64,000 nucleotides of DNA. Origin: Rhodanobacteraceae bacterium (GTDB lineage: Bacteria > Pseudomonadota > Gammaproteobacteria > Xanthomonadales > Rhodanobacteraceae). A model generated the notes under the pieces. It did no database searches and was not told where the DNA came from. It was given only the letters and a program-made list of their open reading frames with translations. The translations under genes and the position numbers were made by a program. The DNA lies in NCBI GenBank assembly GCA_027019085.1, contig JALUXG010000018.1, forward strand, positions 1 through 64,000, read 5' to 3'. Below, piece by piece: positions 1 to 8,004 of this stretch. Position 1 is the first letter of the stretch. Each line of letters begins with the position of its first letter.

Positions 1-65
1 CGCACGCCTTCAACGTGCCAAGGCTCGGCCACCCCAAGGGCGGCTTCAAACAGTTGGTTGTTCAT
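1..65 (-). CDS. ISL3-like transposase, N-terminal fragment at window edge
   Basis: Reading leftwards from an ATG at position 65, the open frame begins MNNQLFEAALGVAEPWHVEG and runs off the left edge without a stop. From memory, ISL3-family transposases start in just this way (a short N-terminal stretch with F-E-A-A-L-G and a W-x-V motif before the zinc-binding domain). Only about 21 residues are visible, so the DDE catalytic domain cannot be checked and an intact element cannot be told from a remnant. It is transcribed away from the sirB-like gene. Confidence 0.55.
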   Translation of the reverse strand, partial: MNNQLFEAALGVAEPWHVEGV

Positions 66-135
66 GTCGGCACTCCACATCCATCAGTGATGGACGTAGA
101 CTACCCACTCGAAATTCAAAAGAGGCTGTAAAAAA
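1..135 (-). mobile_element. Probable upstream end of an ISL3-type insertion sequence
   Basis: The transposase fragment is preceded (to its right on the + strand) by about 65 bp that carries no gene and ends in an A/T-rich stretch near 110-135 (GAGGCTGTAAAAAACT). This is where a terminal inverted repeat would be expected. The other end lies outside the window, so the inverted repeat and any target-site duplication cannot be confirmed and the boundary given is approximate. Confidence 0.3.
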
Positions 136-160
136 CTATCCGAATGAAGGGCGTTCGCTC

Positions 161-174
161 CTGATCTGGATCAA
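161..174. promoter_or_regulatory. FNR/ANR-like dyad
   Basis: CTGATCTGGATCAA matches the FNR consensus TTGAT-N4-ATCAA at nine of ten positions. It lies 160 bp upstream of the sirB-like start, further than a usual activator site, and just beyond the presumed insertion-sequence end. The same core GATCTGGATCA recurs at 1919-1932 before the globin gene. Function is inferred from the motif only. Confidence 0.3.
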
Positions 175-326
175 GTCGCGGACAGTTTTTTGTCTGCAAG
201 GACCCGACATGCGCCAGGGATGCGAGGGTTGGGCGACAATCGCCGGGAAATTGGGAAAGTCATGCCGGGCGCAAGGTTCCTGCCGGGGTCGTGCGTGCGA
301 TACTTTCGGGTCACCGGAGTCGAGTC

Positions 327-728
327 ATGACGGACCTTTTCATCTGGATCCTGCGTCTGCACGTGTCGTGCGTGATCGCTTCCGGGAGCCTGTTTGCCGC
401 ACGCGGCACGATGCACCTGGTCGATGCGCGCATGGCGCATCGACCGGCCCTGCGCTATCTCTCCTACGGCATCGACACGACCCTGCTGGCCGCCGGCGTG
501 GCGCTGGCCGTGATCGTGCACCAGGCGCCCTTCGTGCAAGCCTGGCTGACGGTCAAGCTGCTGGCCGTGCTTGCCTATATCGGTCTGGGTATCCAGGCAC
601 TGCGGTGCAGCCGGACCCGGCGCGCGCGAGCCGGCTTCCTGTTCGCCGCGCTGGCGATGTACGGGTTTGTCGTCAGCGTGGCGCTGACCCGCTCGCCGTG
701 GGGCGTATTCACGTTGCTGCAGGGGTGA
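327..728 (+). CDS. SirB2-family inner-membrane protein
   Basis: The protein has 133 residues and four hydrophobic segments: around residues 5-25 (with the pattern LRLHVSCVIASGSLFAARG), 45-65, 72-92 and 103-123. This topology, the N-terminal His near the membrane and the length match the SirB2 family (named for SirB in Salmonella, where it was linked to invasion gene expression). The molecular function of the family is unknown. The ATG at 327 was chosen because GGAG lies about 8 bases upstream and the family starts there. It stands alone, ahead of tpx and separated from it by about 125 bp, so co-transcription is possible but not shown. Confidence 0.75.
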   Translation: MTDLFIWILRLHVSCVIASGSLFAARGTMHLVDARMAHRPALRYLSYGIDTTLLAAGVALAVIVHQAPFVQAWLTVKLLAVLAYIGLGIQALRCSRTRRARAGFLFAALAMYGFVVSVALTRSPWGVFTLLQG

Positions 729-854
729 GTGTGCGAAAATGACGGCAGACGATTCCGCAGTCATACGCCTGCGTTTCCTGCCTTCGCAAGACTGGGCGCG
801 ACAGGGGCATGGCTCCAAGCCACAGCCAACAGGCATTTCAAGGAGGTCAACCCC

Positions 855-1355
855 ATGTCCAGCGTCACGTTCCAAGGCAAGCCGATTCGCATCGAGGGTC
901 GTTTCCCGGAGGTCGGCCAGCCGGTTCCGGCCTTTTCGCTGGTTGACAAGGATCTCAAGGACACCGTACTGGATAGCCTTGCCGGCAAGCGCAAGGTGCT
1001 CAACATCTTCCCCAGTGTCGATACCCCCGTTTGCGCCGCCTCGGTGCGACACTTCAACGTAATGGCTGCGAAGCTGGACAACACGACCGTGCTCTGCATT
1101 TCGGCCGACCTTCCATTTGCCCAAGCGCGTTTTTGCGGGGCCGATGGCCTTGACCGCGTGGTGATGCTGTCCACGATGCGCGGCAGCCGGTTCCTCACCG
1201 ACTACGGAGTTGCGATTGCCGAGGGTCCGCTACAGGGACTGGCTGCGCGTGCGGTGGTGGTGCTGGACGAGAACCATCGCGTGCTGCACGCGCAGATGGT
1301 GCCGGATATCGCCCAGGAGCCGGACTACGAGGCCGCGCTGGCTGCGCTGAAGTAA
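855..1355 (+). CDS. tpx: Thiol peroxidase (atypical 2-Cys peroxiredoxin Tpx)
   Basis: Reduces hydrogen peroxide and organic hydroperoxides using thioredoxin; expected in the periplasm or cytosol as in other Tpx proteins. The 166-residue length is typical. The peroxidatic cysteine is C60 in FPSVDTPVC and the resolving cysteine is C94 in RFCGADGLD, the same spacing as C61/C95 of E. coli Tpx. The substrate-site motif VDTPVC-x-x-S-V-R is intact. The ATG at 855 follows a perfect AGGAGG at 841-846. An in-frame upstream extension exists but has no ribosome site. The globin gene is convergent downstream with only 48 bp between the stops. Confidence 0.95.
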   Translation: MSSVTFQGKPIRIEGRFPEVGQPVPAFSLVDKDLKDTVLDSLAGKRKVLNIFPSVDTPVCAASVRHFNVMAAKLDNTTVLCISADLPFAQARFCGADGLDRVVMLSTMRGSRFLTDYGVAIAEGPLQGLAARAVVVLDENHRVLHAQMVPDIAQEPDYEAALAALK

Positions 1356-1403
1356 AAAGCATCGCCAAGGTGGACTGGGCAGGGTTGTGAAGACGTGTCC
1401 AGA

Positions 1404-1859
1404 TTATCCCTGACGGTCGGACTCGTCCACCTTGAGGCCCGGCCAGCGACCGGCAAGCGGTATGCCCAGCGTGCGTCCGCGTGGGCGAAGACCCATGCCC
1501 AGCATCAGCCCGTGTCCGATGCGCCCAGCCAGGTCTGTCATGAATGCGGCAGCCCGGGGCTGCAGCATCTGCTTTGCGGTCTGCTCCCACAGCGCCAGCC
1601 AACGTTCGAAATGCTGCGTATCAACCGGCAGTGCGCGGTGCTTGAGCATCGGGTTGCCGGCATAGGATCCGCTGCGCAGCGCGGTACGGCACCAGAACTG
1701 CGTCAGGGTCTGCTTGTGCGCGGGCCAATCGTGCACCTTTTCCGTGAATACGGGTCCGAGCAACGGGTCTGCGCGTACGCGATCGTAGAAACGCTCCACC
1801 AGCGCGCAGATGCCCCGTTCATCGAGGTCCGGGGTTTCGGAGGCGGGGCTGTCCGACAT
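1404..1859 (-). CDS. Group III-like truncated hemoglobin
   Basis: A 151-residue truncated globin. The N-terminal part (DERGICALVERFYDRVRADPLLGPVF) has the truncated-globin F-Y-x-x-V-x-x-D-P-L-L-G-P-x-F pattern. The tryptophan-containing HKQTLTQFWCRTAL stretch corresponds to helix E, and the H in FERWLALWEQT follows the usual F-helix region. These fit group III (C-type) truncated hemoglobins, small heme proteins proposed to handle NO, oxygen or reactive oxygen species. A near-perfect FNR-like site is centred 66 bp upstream of the start, consistent with oxygen-limited expression. It is convergent with tpx. The C-terminal 25 residues are an extension with no recognisable motif. Confidence 0.85.
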   Translation of the reverse strand: MSDSPASETPDLDERGICALVERFYDRVRADPLLGPVFTEKVHDWPAHKQTLTQFWCRTALRSGSYAGNPMLKHRALPVDTQHFERWLALWEQTAKQMLQPRAAAFMTDLAGRIGHGLMLGMGLRPRGRTLGIPLAGRWPGLKVDESDRQG

Positions 1860-1918
1860 GGGGGCAATCCATTCAATCGGTGTCTGGCTCAGTGTGGGCG
1901 ATCGGGATCAGGCGGGCA

Positions 1919-1932
1919 TTGATCTGGATCAT
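1919..1932 (-). promoter_or_regulatory. FNR/ANR-like site upstream of truncated globin
   Basis: TTGATCTGGATCAT matches TTGAT-N4-ATCAA at nine of ten positions. Its centre is 66 bp upstream of the globin start. If bound as a class II activator site (centred near -41.5) it would place transcription initiation about 25 bases before the ATG. Globins under FNR/ANR control are known in other proteobacteria. The site is seen; the regulation is inferred. Confidence 0.45.
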
Positions 1933-1944
1933 GCCATGTGGACA

Positions 1945-3123
1945 TCACGTCACATGCGAGTCGAACGAGGCCGGATCACCGTCCCAGGCCGGGAAATGGC
2001 GGCGACTGCGGCGATGCACCGGGTGTTTCGGCAAGCGTCGTGTCATGCGCAGCGGTTTTTGGCCTTCCAGCCACATCGAGGCCAGGTTGACCACGCGTTC
2101 GTTACGGCACAACAGGCCGTGCTCGCCGGCATCGTCGAAGGCAGCGAATGGCACGCCCTTCAGCGCGGCGCTGAGGAAGGGCACGCGGCCATCTCCCTGG
2201 GTGTCGATCTTGGCGTGGGCGAAATCGAACCAGTTGGGGTTGGGACGGTTGCGGGTGAGCACCGGCAGGCGCCGGGCGGTTGGCTGACCGGCGCCGCACA
2301 GGACCAGTACGCGGTCGGCGGCCCGGGCCATGGCGGCATCGTCGAGCATGGGTGCCGCGCTTTTACCGCCATGGCGGGCACGGCGGCCGCGCACGAAGGC
2401 TTCGGCAGCATGCAGGAATCGTGGCTGGAATTCCCCGCCGTCGCGCACGTTGGCCTGCCAGTGGGCGGGATCGAACAGGTCCAGCGGCTTGCCGTCCTCG
2501 TCGACGGCGGCGTGTGACCAGGACGGGGTCATCTGGTAGACCGAGGGGAAGGTGCGTGCGATCCGGCGGTAGTCCTCGTCGGTGCCGAACCAGCCGTCGC
2601 GTTCGCCCACCACCAGGGCGTAGGGCGCGCCGATCGCACCGCGGAAGGGCGGTGCGATGAACACGCAGCGACCGATGCCCGCGAACGGATCACGCCGGTT
2701 GCGCAGCGCCAGCGCCGAGCGCACCACGAGGGCGCCCATGCTGTGGGTGACGAATTTCAGTTCCGGGGAACGTCCGGCTGCCTGTTCGCGTGCGGCCACC
2801 TCGTGCATCACCGCGACCAGCCGCCGGGCAGACTTTTCCAGCGGCTTGCGCCAGTCGTAGGTGAAGGCGTAGACCGGTTCGGGCTGCTGCCAGGCACGCA
2901 GCTTGGCCATGATGGCGCCGTAGGCGTAATGGATCAGCCGCCCGGGCCGCATCCAATGCCCGTCACGGGCGTCGTAGAGGCCCTCCGTGAGGGCAAAATC
3001 CAGCGGGTCCTCGAGGATGTCCCCGATGGTCATGTCTTCCAGCGACCAGCGGCGCGGCCAGTCGAGGGGGTAACGGTCAACCAGCTCCGAGCCCTTGATG
3101 CCGGGCAGAAAGACAATCGCCAT
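1945..3123 (-). CDS. Alpha/beta hydrolase of the LCAT/lipase type
   Basis: A 392-residue protein starting MAIVFLPGIKGSEL, which resembles the oxyanion-hole region of lecithin:cholesterol-acyltransferase-like hydrolases. The nucleophile elbow is THSMGALV (serine near residue 128). Later candidates for the acid and base are the Asp in DTQGDGRVP and the His in GEHGLL, in the correct order for a Ser-Asp-His triad. I see no signal peptide, so the enzyme is probably cytoplasmic or exported another way. Substrate is unknown: phospholipid or acyl ester hydrolysis is likely from the family. The basic C-terminal tail (residues about 355-380) is unusual. It sits between the globin and a periplasmic protein gene on the same strand. 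Confidence 0.7.
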   Translation of the reverse strand: MAIVFLPGIKGSELVDRYPLDWPRRWSLEDMTIGDILEDPLDFALTEGLYDARDGHWMRPGRLIHYAYGAIMAKLRAWQQPEPVYAFTYDWRKPLEKSARRLVAVMHEVAAREQAAGRSPELKFVTHSMGALVVRSALALRNRRDPFAGIGRCVFIAPPFRGAIGAPYALVVGERDGWFGTDEDYRRIARTFPSVYQMTPSWSHAAVDEDGKPLDLFDPAHWQANVRDGGEFQPRFLHAAEAFVRGRRARHGGKSAAPMLDDAAMARAADRVLVLCGAGQPTARRLPVLTRNRPNPNWFDFAHAKIDTQGDGRVPFLSAALKGVPFAAFDDAGEHGLLCRNERVVNLASMWLEGQKPLRMTRRLPKHPVHRRSRRHFPAWDGDPASFDSHVT

Positions 3124-3194
3124 GGGTGGGCTCCTTCACCGCGATCCAGGCCGCACTGACTGCGGGTTCAAGTAGCCCGGGCGGGCCCGGGGGT

Positions 3195-4082
3195 TCAATG
3201 CACGGGGCGCAGGATGCGTCCGCGCCGTGCCTCGTGCACGATGGTAACGCGCAGGAAGCGCAGACCGGAACCGGCATGGGCGGTGTTGGCGCGAACGTGG
3301 TCAAGGTAGTGCCGCAGTTCGGACGCCATCGCGGGGTCGGGAAATGCGTCCAGGTTCCAGATACGTTGTGGCGCGCCGGAGGAGTCGAAGGCCATCATGT
3401 ACTCGGCGATCCCGTTGCGGTTCAGCATATCGAGCGGATCGACACCCATCGGTCCGGTTGTGAGATAGACCTTGCCGCTGCGTCGTTGCGCGGCCATGGC
3501 ATCGAAACCGCGGCGGATGCGTTGATCGAACCGTGACACCATGGCTGCGACGCGCGTCCGGGTGGTGTCGTCGATGTGCCCCCCGGCCTTCTGGATCCGC
3601 CCGATCAGGTTCGAAGCGTAGGCTGCCTTGCGTCCGCGCGGCTGGCGCTGCAGGGCCAGCGGATCGAGGTAGCGTGCGTACAGTTGTGCCCAGACCATGG
3701 CCTGCGGTGGGCGACCGGCAGCGAGCTCCAGTTCGGCCAGCTTGGCCATCGCCGTCACGTCACCGTTGATCGCGGCGTTGGCCAGCAGCTTCCTTGCCAG
3801 GTCGAGATTCACCGGCACCGGCGAGCCGGCGACTTTGGGACCCAGCCATAACAGGGTCCCGGCCAGGTCCTGGGCCCGTACCTGGCCGCTGTTGGCCAGT
3901 GCGACCATGTTGGCGAACAGTTTCATGCGTTCGGCGCGCGGCAGTGCGGTATCGAGCAACTGCGGCGTGAAGCCGTTCTCGGTATAGGAGGCAGGTGGTG
4001 GTGTCTGCGCCAAGCCGCGGTTGGGCAAGGTGAAGAACATCAGGGCCAATGCGGCCGGAAGCAGGGTCTTGCAGCGCATCAT
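3195..4082 (-). CDS. Secreted Sel1-like/TPR periplasmic protein
   Basis: A 295-residue protein with an N-terminal signal peptide (basic MMRCK, hydrophobic core to about residue 22, cleavage likely after GLA-Q). Residues 35-135 are helical and resemble Sel1-like repeats (LARKLLANAAINGDVTAMAK and ELAAGRPPQAMVWAQLY have the Sel1 A-x-x-W/L pattern). The C-terminal half (about 190-290) looks like a different fold ending in FLRVTIVHEARRGRI, which might be an energy-transducer-like domain. No enzyme motif is visible. Function is not assigned. It follows the gap gene on the same strand, but a terminator lies between them, so it probably has its own promoter. Confidence 0.5.
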   Translation of the reverse strand: MMRCKTLLPAALALMFFTLPNRGLAQTPPPASYTENGFTPQLLDTALPRAERMKLFANMVALANSGQVRAQDLAGTLLWLGPKVAGSPVPVNLDLARKLLANAAINGDVTAMAKLAELELAAGRPPQAMVWAQLYARYLDPLALQRQPRGRKAAYASNLIGRIQKAGGHIDDTTRTRVAAMVSRFDQRIRRGFDAMAAQRRSGKVYLTTGPMGVDPLDMLNRNGIAEYMMAFDSSGAPQRIWNLDAFPDPAMASELRHYLDHVRANTAHAGSGLRFLRVTIVHEARRGRILRPVH

Positions 4083-4103
4083 GGCGTACTTCCCGAATGC
4101 GTG

Positions 4104-4127
4104 AAAAAGCCCGCATGCCTTGCGGGC
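4104..4127 (-). terminator. Rho-independent terminator of gap
   Basis: A 7-bp perfect stem, GCCCGCA at 4109-4115 with TGCGGGC at 4121-4127, has a 5-base loop. On the minus strand it is followed by TTTTT (4104-4108). It lies 55 bp past the gap stop codon and just before the next minus-strand start at 4082. Confidence 0.8.
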
Positions 4128-4181
4128 ATACGGGCTTACTGTAACGCAAGGGGGTGGCCCCGGGCGATGGCGCGACGGAGC

Positions 4182-5195
4182 TCAGCCGGCCGCCACCAGT
4201 GCCTCGGTCATGTCCAGCATGCGGTTGGAGAAACCCCACTCGTTGTCGTACCAGGACAGCACCTTGACCAGGGTGCCGTTCATGACGCGCGTCTGCGTGG
4301 CGTCGTAGGTCGACGATGCAGGGTTGTGGTTGAAATCGACCGACACCAGAGGCCGGGTGTTGACCGCCAGGATGTCCTTGAGCGGGCCGTCGGCGGCCGC
4401 CTGGATCACACGGTCGATCTCTTCCTTGCTGGTCTCGCGGGCGGCCACGAAGCTCAGGTCCACCACCGAGACATTGATGGTCGGCACGCGCATGGCAAAG
4501 CCGTCCAGCTTGCCATTGAGTTCGGGCAGCACAAGGCCGACCGCGGCGGCGGCGCCGGTCTTGGTCGGGATCTGGCTCATGGTCGCCGATCGCGCGCGGC
4601 GCAGGTCGCTGTGATAGACGTCGGTCAGCACCTGGTCGTTGGTGTAGGCGTGGATGGTGGTCATCAGGCCGTGCACGATGCCGATGCCGTCATTGAGCGC
4701 CTTGGCCAGCGGCGCCAGGCAATTGGTGGTGCAACTGGCGTTGGAGATGACCTGGTGCGCGGCGGTCAGCTTGTCGTGGTTGACGCCGTAGACGAAGGTG
4801 CCGTCGATGTCCTTGTCGCCCGGCGCGGAAATGATCACCTTGCGCGCACCGGCCGCGAGGTGCGCGCCGGCCTTGGCCTTGTTGCGGAACAGTCCGGTGC
4901 ATTCGAGCACCACGTCCACACCCAGTTCCTTCCAGGGCAGTTTGGCCGGATCGCGCTCGGCGCACACCTTGATGCGGTCGCCGTTGACGACCAGATCGCC
5001 GCCTTCGACGCGCACTTCGCCCGGGAAACGGCCGTGGGCGGTGTCGTACTGGGTCAGGTGGGCATTGGTTTCGGCATCGCCCAGATCGTTCACGGCGACG
5101 ATGCGGATGGCCCCGGTGCGGCCGGTTTCATACAGTGCGCGAAGTACATTGCGGCCGATGCGGCCGTATCCGTTGATGGCGACCTTGATGGTCAT
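4182..5195 (-). CDS. gap: Glyceraldehyde-3-phosphate dehydrogenase, type I
   Basis: Catalyses the reversible NAD-dependent conversion of glyceraldehyde 3-phosphate to 1,3-bisphosphoglycerate in cytoplasmic glycolysis and gluconeogenesis. The 337-residue protein has the N-terminal nucleotide-binding motif [10 protein letters not shown], the active-site [13 protein letters not shown] with the catalytic cysteine, the phosphate-binding ATQ/T-rich region and the C-terminal [17 protein letters not shown] after the first strands provides the Asp that favours NAD over NADP. The longer open frame to 5273 adds 26 residues with no homology; the ATG at 5195 has GAGGA about 8 bases upstream. Other glycolytic genes (pyk, fba, tkt, pgk) are nearby but on separate transcripts. 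Confidence 0.96.
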   Translation of the reverse strand: MTIKVAINGYGRIGRNVLRALYETGRTGAIRIVAVNDLGDAETNAHLTQYDTAHGRFPGEVRVEGGDLVVNGDRIKVCAERDPAKLPWKELGVDVVLECTGLFRNKAKAGAHLAAGARKVIISAPGDKDIDGTFVYGVNHDKLTAAHQVISNASCTTNCLAPLAKALNDGIGIVHGLMTTIHAYTNDQVLTDVYHSDLRRARSATMSQIPTKTGAAAAVGLVLPELNGKLDGFAMRVPTINVSVVDLSFVAARETSKEEIDRVIQAAADGPLKDILAVNTRPLVSVDFNHNPASSTYDATQTRVMNGTLVKVLSWYDNEWGFSNRMLDMTEALVAAG

Positions 5196-5321
5196 GGGGC
5201 AGTATCCTCGTGATGCAGTGAAGGAATGGCGGTACGGTGCGAACCGTGTGGCAGGAGCCCATCTTACCCGCAAGCAAGCGCGCGCTCACCCATGCGCCCG
5301 ATGCCGCGAACGGATGCCGGA

Positions 5322-5765
5322 TCAGCCCTGCGACAACAGGGCGCGGACCAGCGGCTCCAGGCGCTGCAGGCCGGCCTTTTTACCCAGCTCCAGGGCCTGT
5401 TCGGGCGGCAGTTCGTCGATCCACCCGGCCTTGAGCGCCACCAGCGCGCCGACCCGCTGGCCGCTGGCGCAATGCACCAGCAGATGATCTTCGTCGTAGC
5501 GGCGCATGGCATCGGCCAGTGTTTCGGCCGCTTCGCGCTGCAGATCCTCGGGGCCTGCCACCGGGATGTGCACATATTCCATGCCCAGTGCGGTGACTGC
5601 GGCGCCTTCGTCCCAGCCGCCCATTTCCGCAAGCGGTCGCAGGTTGACCACGCATCCTCCGCCCTGGGCGGCGAACTCGGCCAGCTGTTCGGCCGAGGGC
5701 TGGCCGCCGCAGAACAGGTGCGGATGCGTGCGGCACTGGTTGGGGACAAATTCGAAATCGTTCAT
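5322..5765 (-). CDS. DUF442 / Blh-type phosphatase-like protein
   Basis: A 147-residue stand-alone domain of the DUF442 (beta-lactamase-hydrolase-like phosphatase) family. The signature HCASGQR is a C-x4-R loop, as in this family, rather than the C-x5-R of classical tyrosine phosphatases. The family is best known as the N-terminal domain of Blh, whose C-terminal half is a persulfide dioxygenase controlled by BigR. Here the dioxygenase half is absent, yet a BigR-like regulator gene lies immediately upstream on the same strand (43 bp gap), so the two are probably co-transcribed. Substrate is unknown; a role in sulfide or persulfide handling is inferred from context. Confidence 0.75.
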   Translation of the reverse strand: MNDFEFVPNQCRTHPHLFCGGQPSAEQLAEFAAQGGGCVVNLRPLAEMGGWDEGAAVTALGMEYVHIPVAGPEDLQREAAETLADAMRRYDEDHLLVHCASGQRVGALVALKAGWIDELPPEQALELGKKAGLQRLEPLVRALLSQG

Positions 5766-5808
5766 GGATGACTTCTCCAGTCAGGATGGTGGAATGGTCG
5801 CGGCGGGC

Positions 5809-6168
5809 TCAGGCCTGCACTTGCGCCGGGGCGCACAGGCCGTGCTCGCGGTCCGGGGCGCAGTAGATCGTGTACAGGGTGGCAATGACCTGCTGGGCCG
5901 GTCCGTCCAGCAGGGAATACCAGATGGTCTGCGATTCGCGCCGGGTGCGTACCAGGCCGTGTTCGCGCAGGCGCGCCAAATGTTGCGACAGCGCCGACTG
6001 GCTCAGTTCGGGCAACTGTTCGTTGAGCTGCCCGACCGACATCTCCTGGCCGACCAGCATGCACAGCAGACGCAGCCGCTGAGGATTGCCCAGGGTCTTG
6101 AGCAATCGCGAGGCTTCTTCGGCACTGGCCTGCATCGAGGCCGGATCGAAGTCGTTGGGAAGGGTCAT
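5809..6168 (-). CDS. ArsR-family sulfide/persulfide-sensing repressor (BigR/SqrR-like)
   Basis: A 119-residue winged-helix protein; the recognition helix lies in SQSALSQHLARLREHG. Two cysteines, C36 in RLRLLCMLVG and C103 in LYTIYC, are 67 residues apart, matching the redox pair of BigR (C42/C108) and SqrR (C41/C107) that forms a polysulfide bridge and releases DNA. A third cysteine, C112, is extra. Metal-site residues of classical ArsR/SmtB sensors are not obvious. The ATG at 6168 was preferred over an upstream in-frame ATG because GGAGG lies just before it. It is divergent from the sulfide:quinone oxidoreductase gene, and a perfect dyad lies between them, so it is the likely local repressor. 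Confidence 0.85.
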   Translation of the reverse strand: MTLPNDFDPASMQASAEEASRLLKTLGNPQRLRLLCMLVGQEMSVGQLNEQLPELSQSALSQHLARLREHGLVRTRRESQTIWYSLLDGPAQQVIATLYTIYCAPDREHGLCAPAQVQA

Positions 6169-6217
6169 GGGAGAGACCTCCGGATCAGGGTGGGGCACAA
6201 GCCGCCATCGGAGCTAA

Positions 6218-6235
6218 TTTAGCACACTTGCTAAA
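6218..6235. promoter_or_regulatory. Operator dyad for the BigR/SqrR-like repressor
   Basis: TTTAGCA at 6218-6224 and TGCTAAA at 6229-6235 form a perfect 7-bp dyad around 4 bases. It lies in the divergent region between repressor and sqr genes and overlaps the candidate -35 element of sqr. A further half-site-like AGCTAAT occurs at 6244-6250. Binding is inferred from position and symmetry. Confidence 0.6.
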
Positions 6236-6255
6236 TAAGAAATAGCTAATACAAT
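6228..6255 (+). promoter_or_regulatory. Sigma-70-like promoter of the sulfide operon
   Basis: TTGCTA at 6228-6233 and TACAAT at 6250-6255 are separated by 16 bp and lie about 100 bp upstream of the sqr start. An overlapping alternative -10 is TATACT at 6255-6260. The -35 lies inside the repressor dyad, so bound repressor would block polymerase. This is a motif reading, not a mapped start. Confidence 0.5.
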
Positions 6256-6355
6256 ATACTTTCATCCCCCGTTCGGCGGCTTGAGCCACGCGCATGAAAA
6301 GAAGGAGCCGGGCCGGGTACGGGGACACGCAGGGGTTACAGAGGAGAGGCAAACC

Positions 6356-7645
6356 ATGGCAACTATCGTGATACTCGGCGCAGGACTGGGGGGCACCGCA
6401 GCGGCCTACGAGATTCGTTCCGAAGTGGGCAAGGAACACAGCGTGGTCGTGGTCGGCGACGGTCCCCGTTTCAGCTTCACGCCATCCAATCCGTGGGTGG
6501 CGGTCGGCTGGCGCAGGCCCGGCGCCATCCAGATCGACATGAATGAACCGCTTGCGCAGTGCGGTATCGAGTTCATCCCGCAGGCGGCCAAGTCCGTGCA
6601 TCCGGACGACAATCACATGATCCTGGCCGATGGCCAGCGTCTGGACTATGACTATCTGGTGATTACCACCGGACCGCGACTGGCCTTCGACGAGGTGCCA
6701 GGGCTGGGTCCGCAGGGTGGCTTCACCCAGTCGGTCTGTACCACGCCGCATGCGCTGGAAGCCTGGGATGCCTACCAGAAGTTTCTGGAAAACCCCGGTC
6801 CCATCGTGGTCGGGGCGGTGCAGGGCGCGAGCTGCTTCGGACCGGCCTACGAGTTCGTCACGATCCTCGACGCCGATCTGCGCAAGCGCAAGCTGCGCGA
6901 TCGCGTGCCGATGACTTTCGTCACTTCCGAGCCGTATATCGGTCACATGGGCCTGGGTGGCGTCGGCGATTCCAAGGGGTTGATGGAATCGGAGATGCGC
7001 CAGCGGCACATCAAGTGGATCACCAATGCCAGGGTCACGCAGGTTACCGAAGGCAAGATGAAGGTCGATCAGGTCGATGACAATGGCGAGGTGCTCAAGC
7101 AGCACGAAGTGCCTTTCTCGTATTCGATGATGCTGCCTGCCTTCACTGGCGTGGATGCGTTGCGCGGCATCGAGGGTCTGGTCAATCCGCGCGGTTTCGT
7201 GCTGATCGATGAGCACCAGCGCAACCCCACCTACAGGAATGTCTTCTCCGCGGGCGTGTGTGTGGCGATTCCCCCGGTGGAGAAAACGCCGGTGCCCACG
7301 GGTGCGCCCAAGACCGGCTTCATGATCGAGTCGATGGTGACGGCAATCGCGCACAACATCCGTGACGACCTGGCCGGACGCGCCGCCGAGAACAAGGCGA
7401 CCTGGAATGCGGTTTGCCTGGCCGACATGGGCGATACCGGCGCCGCCTTCGTGGCATTGCCGCAGATCCCCCCGCGCAACGTGACCTGGGCCAAAGTCGG
7501 CAAATGGGTGCATCTGGCCAAGGTGGCATTCGAGAAGTACTACCTGAGGAAAGTGCGAACCGGCAACACCGAGCCGGTGTACGAAAAATACGTGTTGAAG
7601 GCGCTGGGTATCGTGCGATTGAAGTCGCACGTGTCCGGCAAGTGA
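6356..7645 (+). CDS. sqr: Sulfide:quinone oxidoreductase
   Basis: A membrane-associated FAD enzyme that oxidises sulfide to polysulfide or sulfane sulfur and reduces ubiquinone. In 429 residues it has the N-terminal dinucleotide fold ILGAGLGGTAAAYEIR, a second FAD motif in FSAGVCVAIPP, and TPVPTGAPKTGFMIESM near the C-terminus. The three redox cysteines typical of the Acidithiobacillus ferrooxidans enzyme align by context: C128 (SVCTTPHA), C160 (GASCFGPAYE) and C354 (NAVCLADMGD). The ATG at 6356 follows GAGGAG; the open frame upstream adds 25 unrelated residues. It heads a likely operon with a small membrane protein, an RND adaptor and pump, and OsmC. Confidence 0.95.
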   Translation: MATIVILGAGLGGTAAAYEIRSEVGKEHSVVVVGDGPRFSFTPSNPWVAVGWRRPGAIQIDMNEPLAQCGIEFIPQAAKSVHPDDNHMILADGQRLDYDYLVITTGPRLAFDEVPGLGPQGGFTQSVCTTPHALEAWDAYQKFLENPGPIVVGAVQGASCFGPAYEFVTILDADLRKRKLRDRVPMTFVTSEPYIGHMGLGGVGDSKGLMESEMRQRHIKWITNARVTQVTEGKMKVDQVDDNGEVLKQHEVPFSYSMMLPAFTGVDALRGIEGLVNPRGFVLIDEHQRNPTYRNVFSAGVCVAIPPVEKTPVPTGAPKTGFMIESMVTAIAHNIRDDLAGRAAENKATWNAVCLADMGDTGAAFVALPQIPPRNVTWAKVGKWVHLAKVAFEKYYLRKVRTGNTEPVYEKYVLKALGIVRLKSHVSGK

Positions 7646-7671
7646 AGACTGGCAGCAGTGGAGAGACAAGC

Positions 7672-7878
7672 ATGAACATCGATCGAATCGTTCTGGCATT
7701 CGCGGGCAGTGTCGTACTGATCAGCCTTGCCCTCGGCTATTTCGTGACTGCGTGGTGGTTCCTGTTGACGGCGTTTGTCGGCGCCAACCTGCTGCAGTCG
7801 GCGTTTACCGGGTTCTGCCCGCTGGCGATGATTTTGCGCAAGCTGGGCCTGAAGTCGGGATGCGCGTTTCCGCGTTGA
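7672..7878 (+). CDS. DUF2892 (YgaP-like) small inner-membrane protein
   Basis: A 68-residue protein made of two transmembrane helices (about residues 8-24 and 28-44), then GFCPLAMILRKLGLKSGCAF. This is the DUF2892 family, whose members are often fused to or encoded beside rhodanese domains, as in YgaP, and near sulfide genes. The cysteines in GFCP and SGCAF are conserved in the family from memory and could carry sulfane sulfur. It begins 26 bp after sqr, so co-transcription is likely. Exact role unknown. Confidence 0.8.
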   Translation: MNIDRIVLAFAGSVVLISLALGYFVTAWWFLLTAFVGANLLQSAFTGFCPLAMILRKLGLKSGCAFPR

Positions 7879-8004
7879 GGTATTTTCCGGTCTTGCGGCC
7901 GGATGTTCGCAGCCGCCGTGTGCCCGCACGCGGCAAGGTCGTGACCGGTATGCCATGAAGGTTGCCGGTCCGGCCTGTAGATCCTGGATTTCCGAGGAAG
8001 CTTC

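Noticed and set aside
209-742. A 177-codon frame overlapping sirB with AAGGA before its ATG.
   Set aside because: SirB2 in the other frame has clear membrane helices; this frame is Arg/Pro-rich with no recognisable motif.
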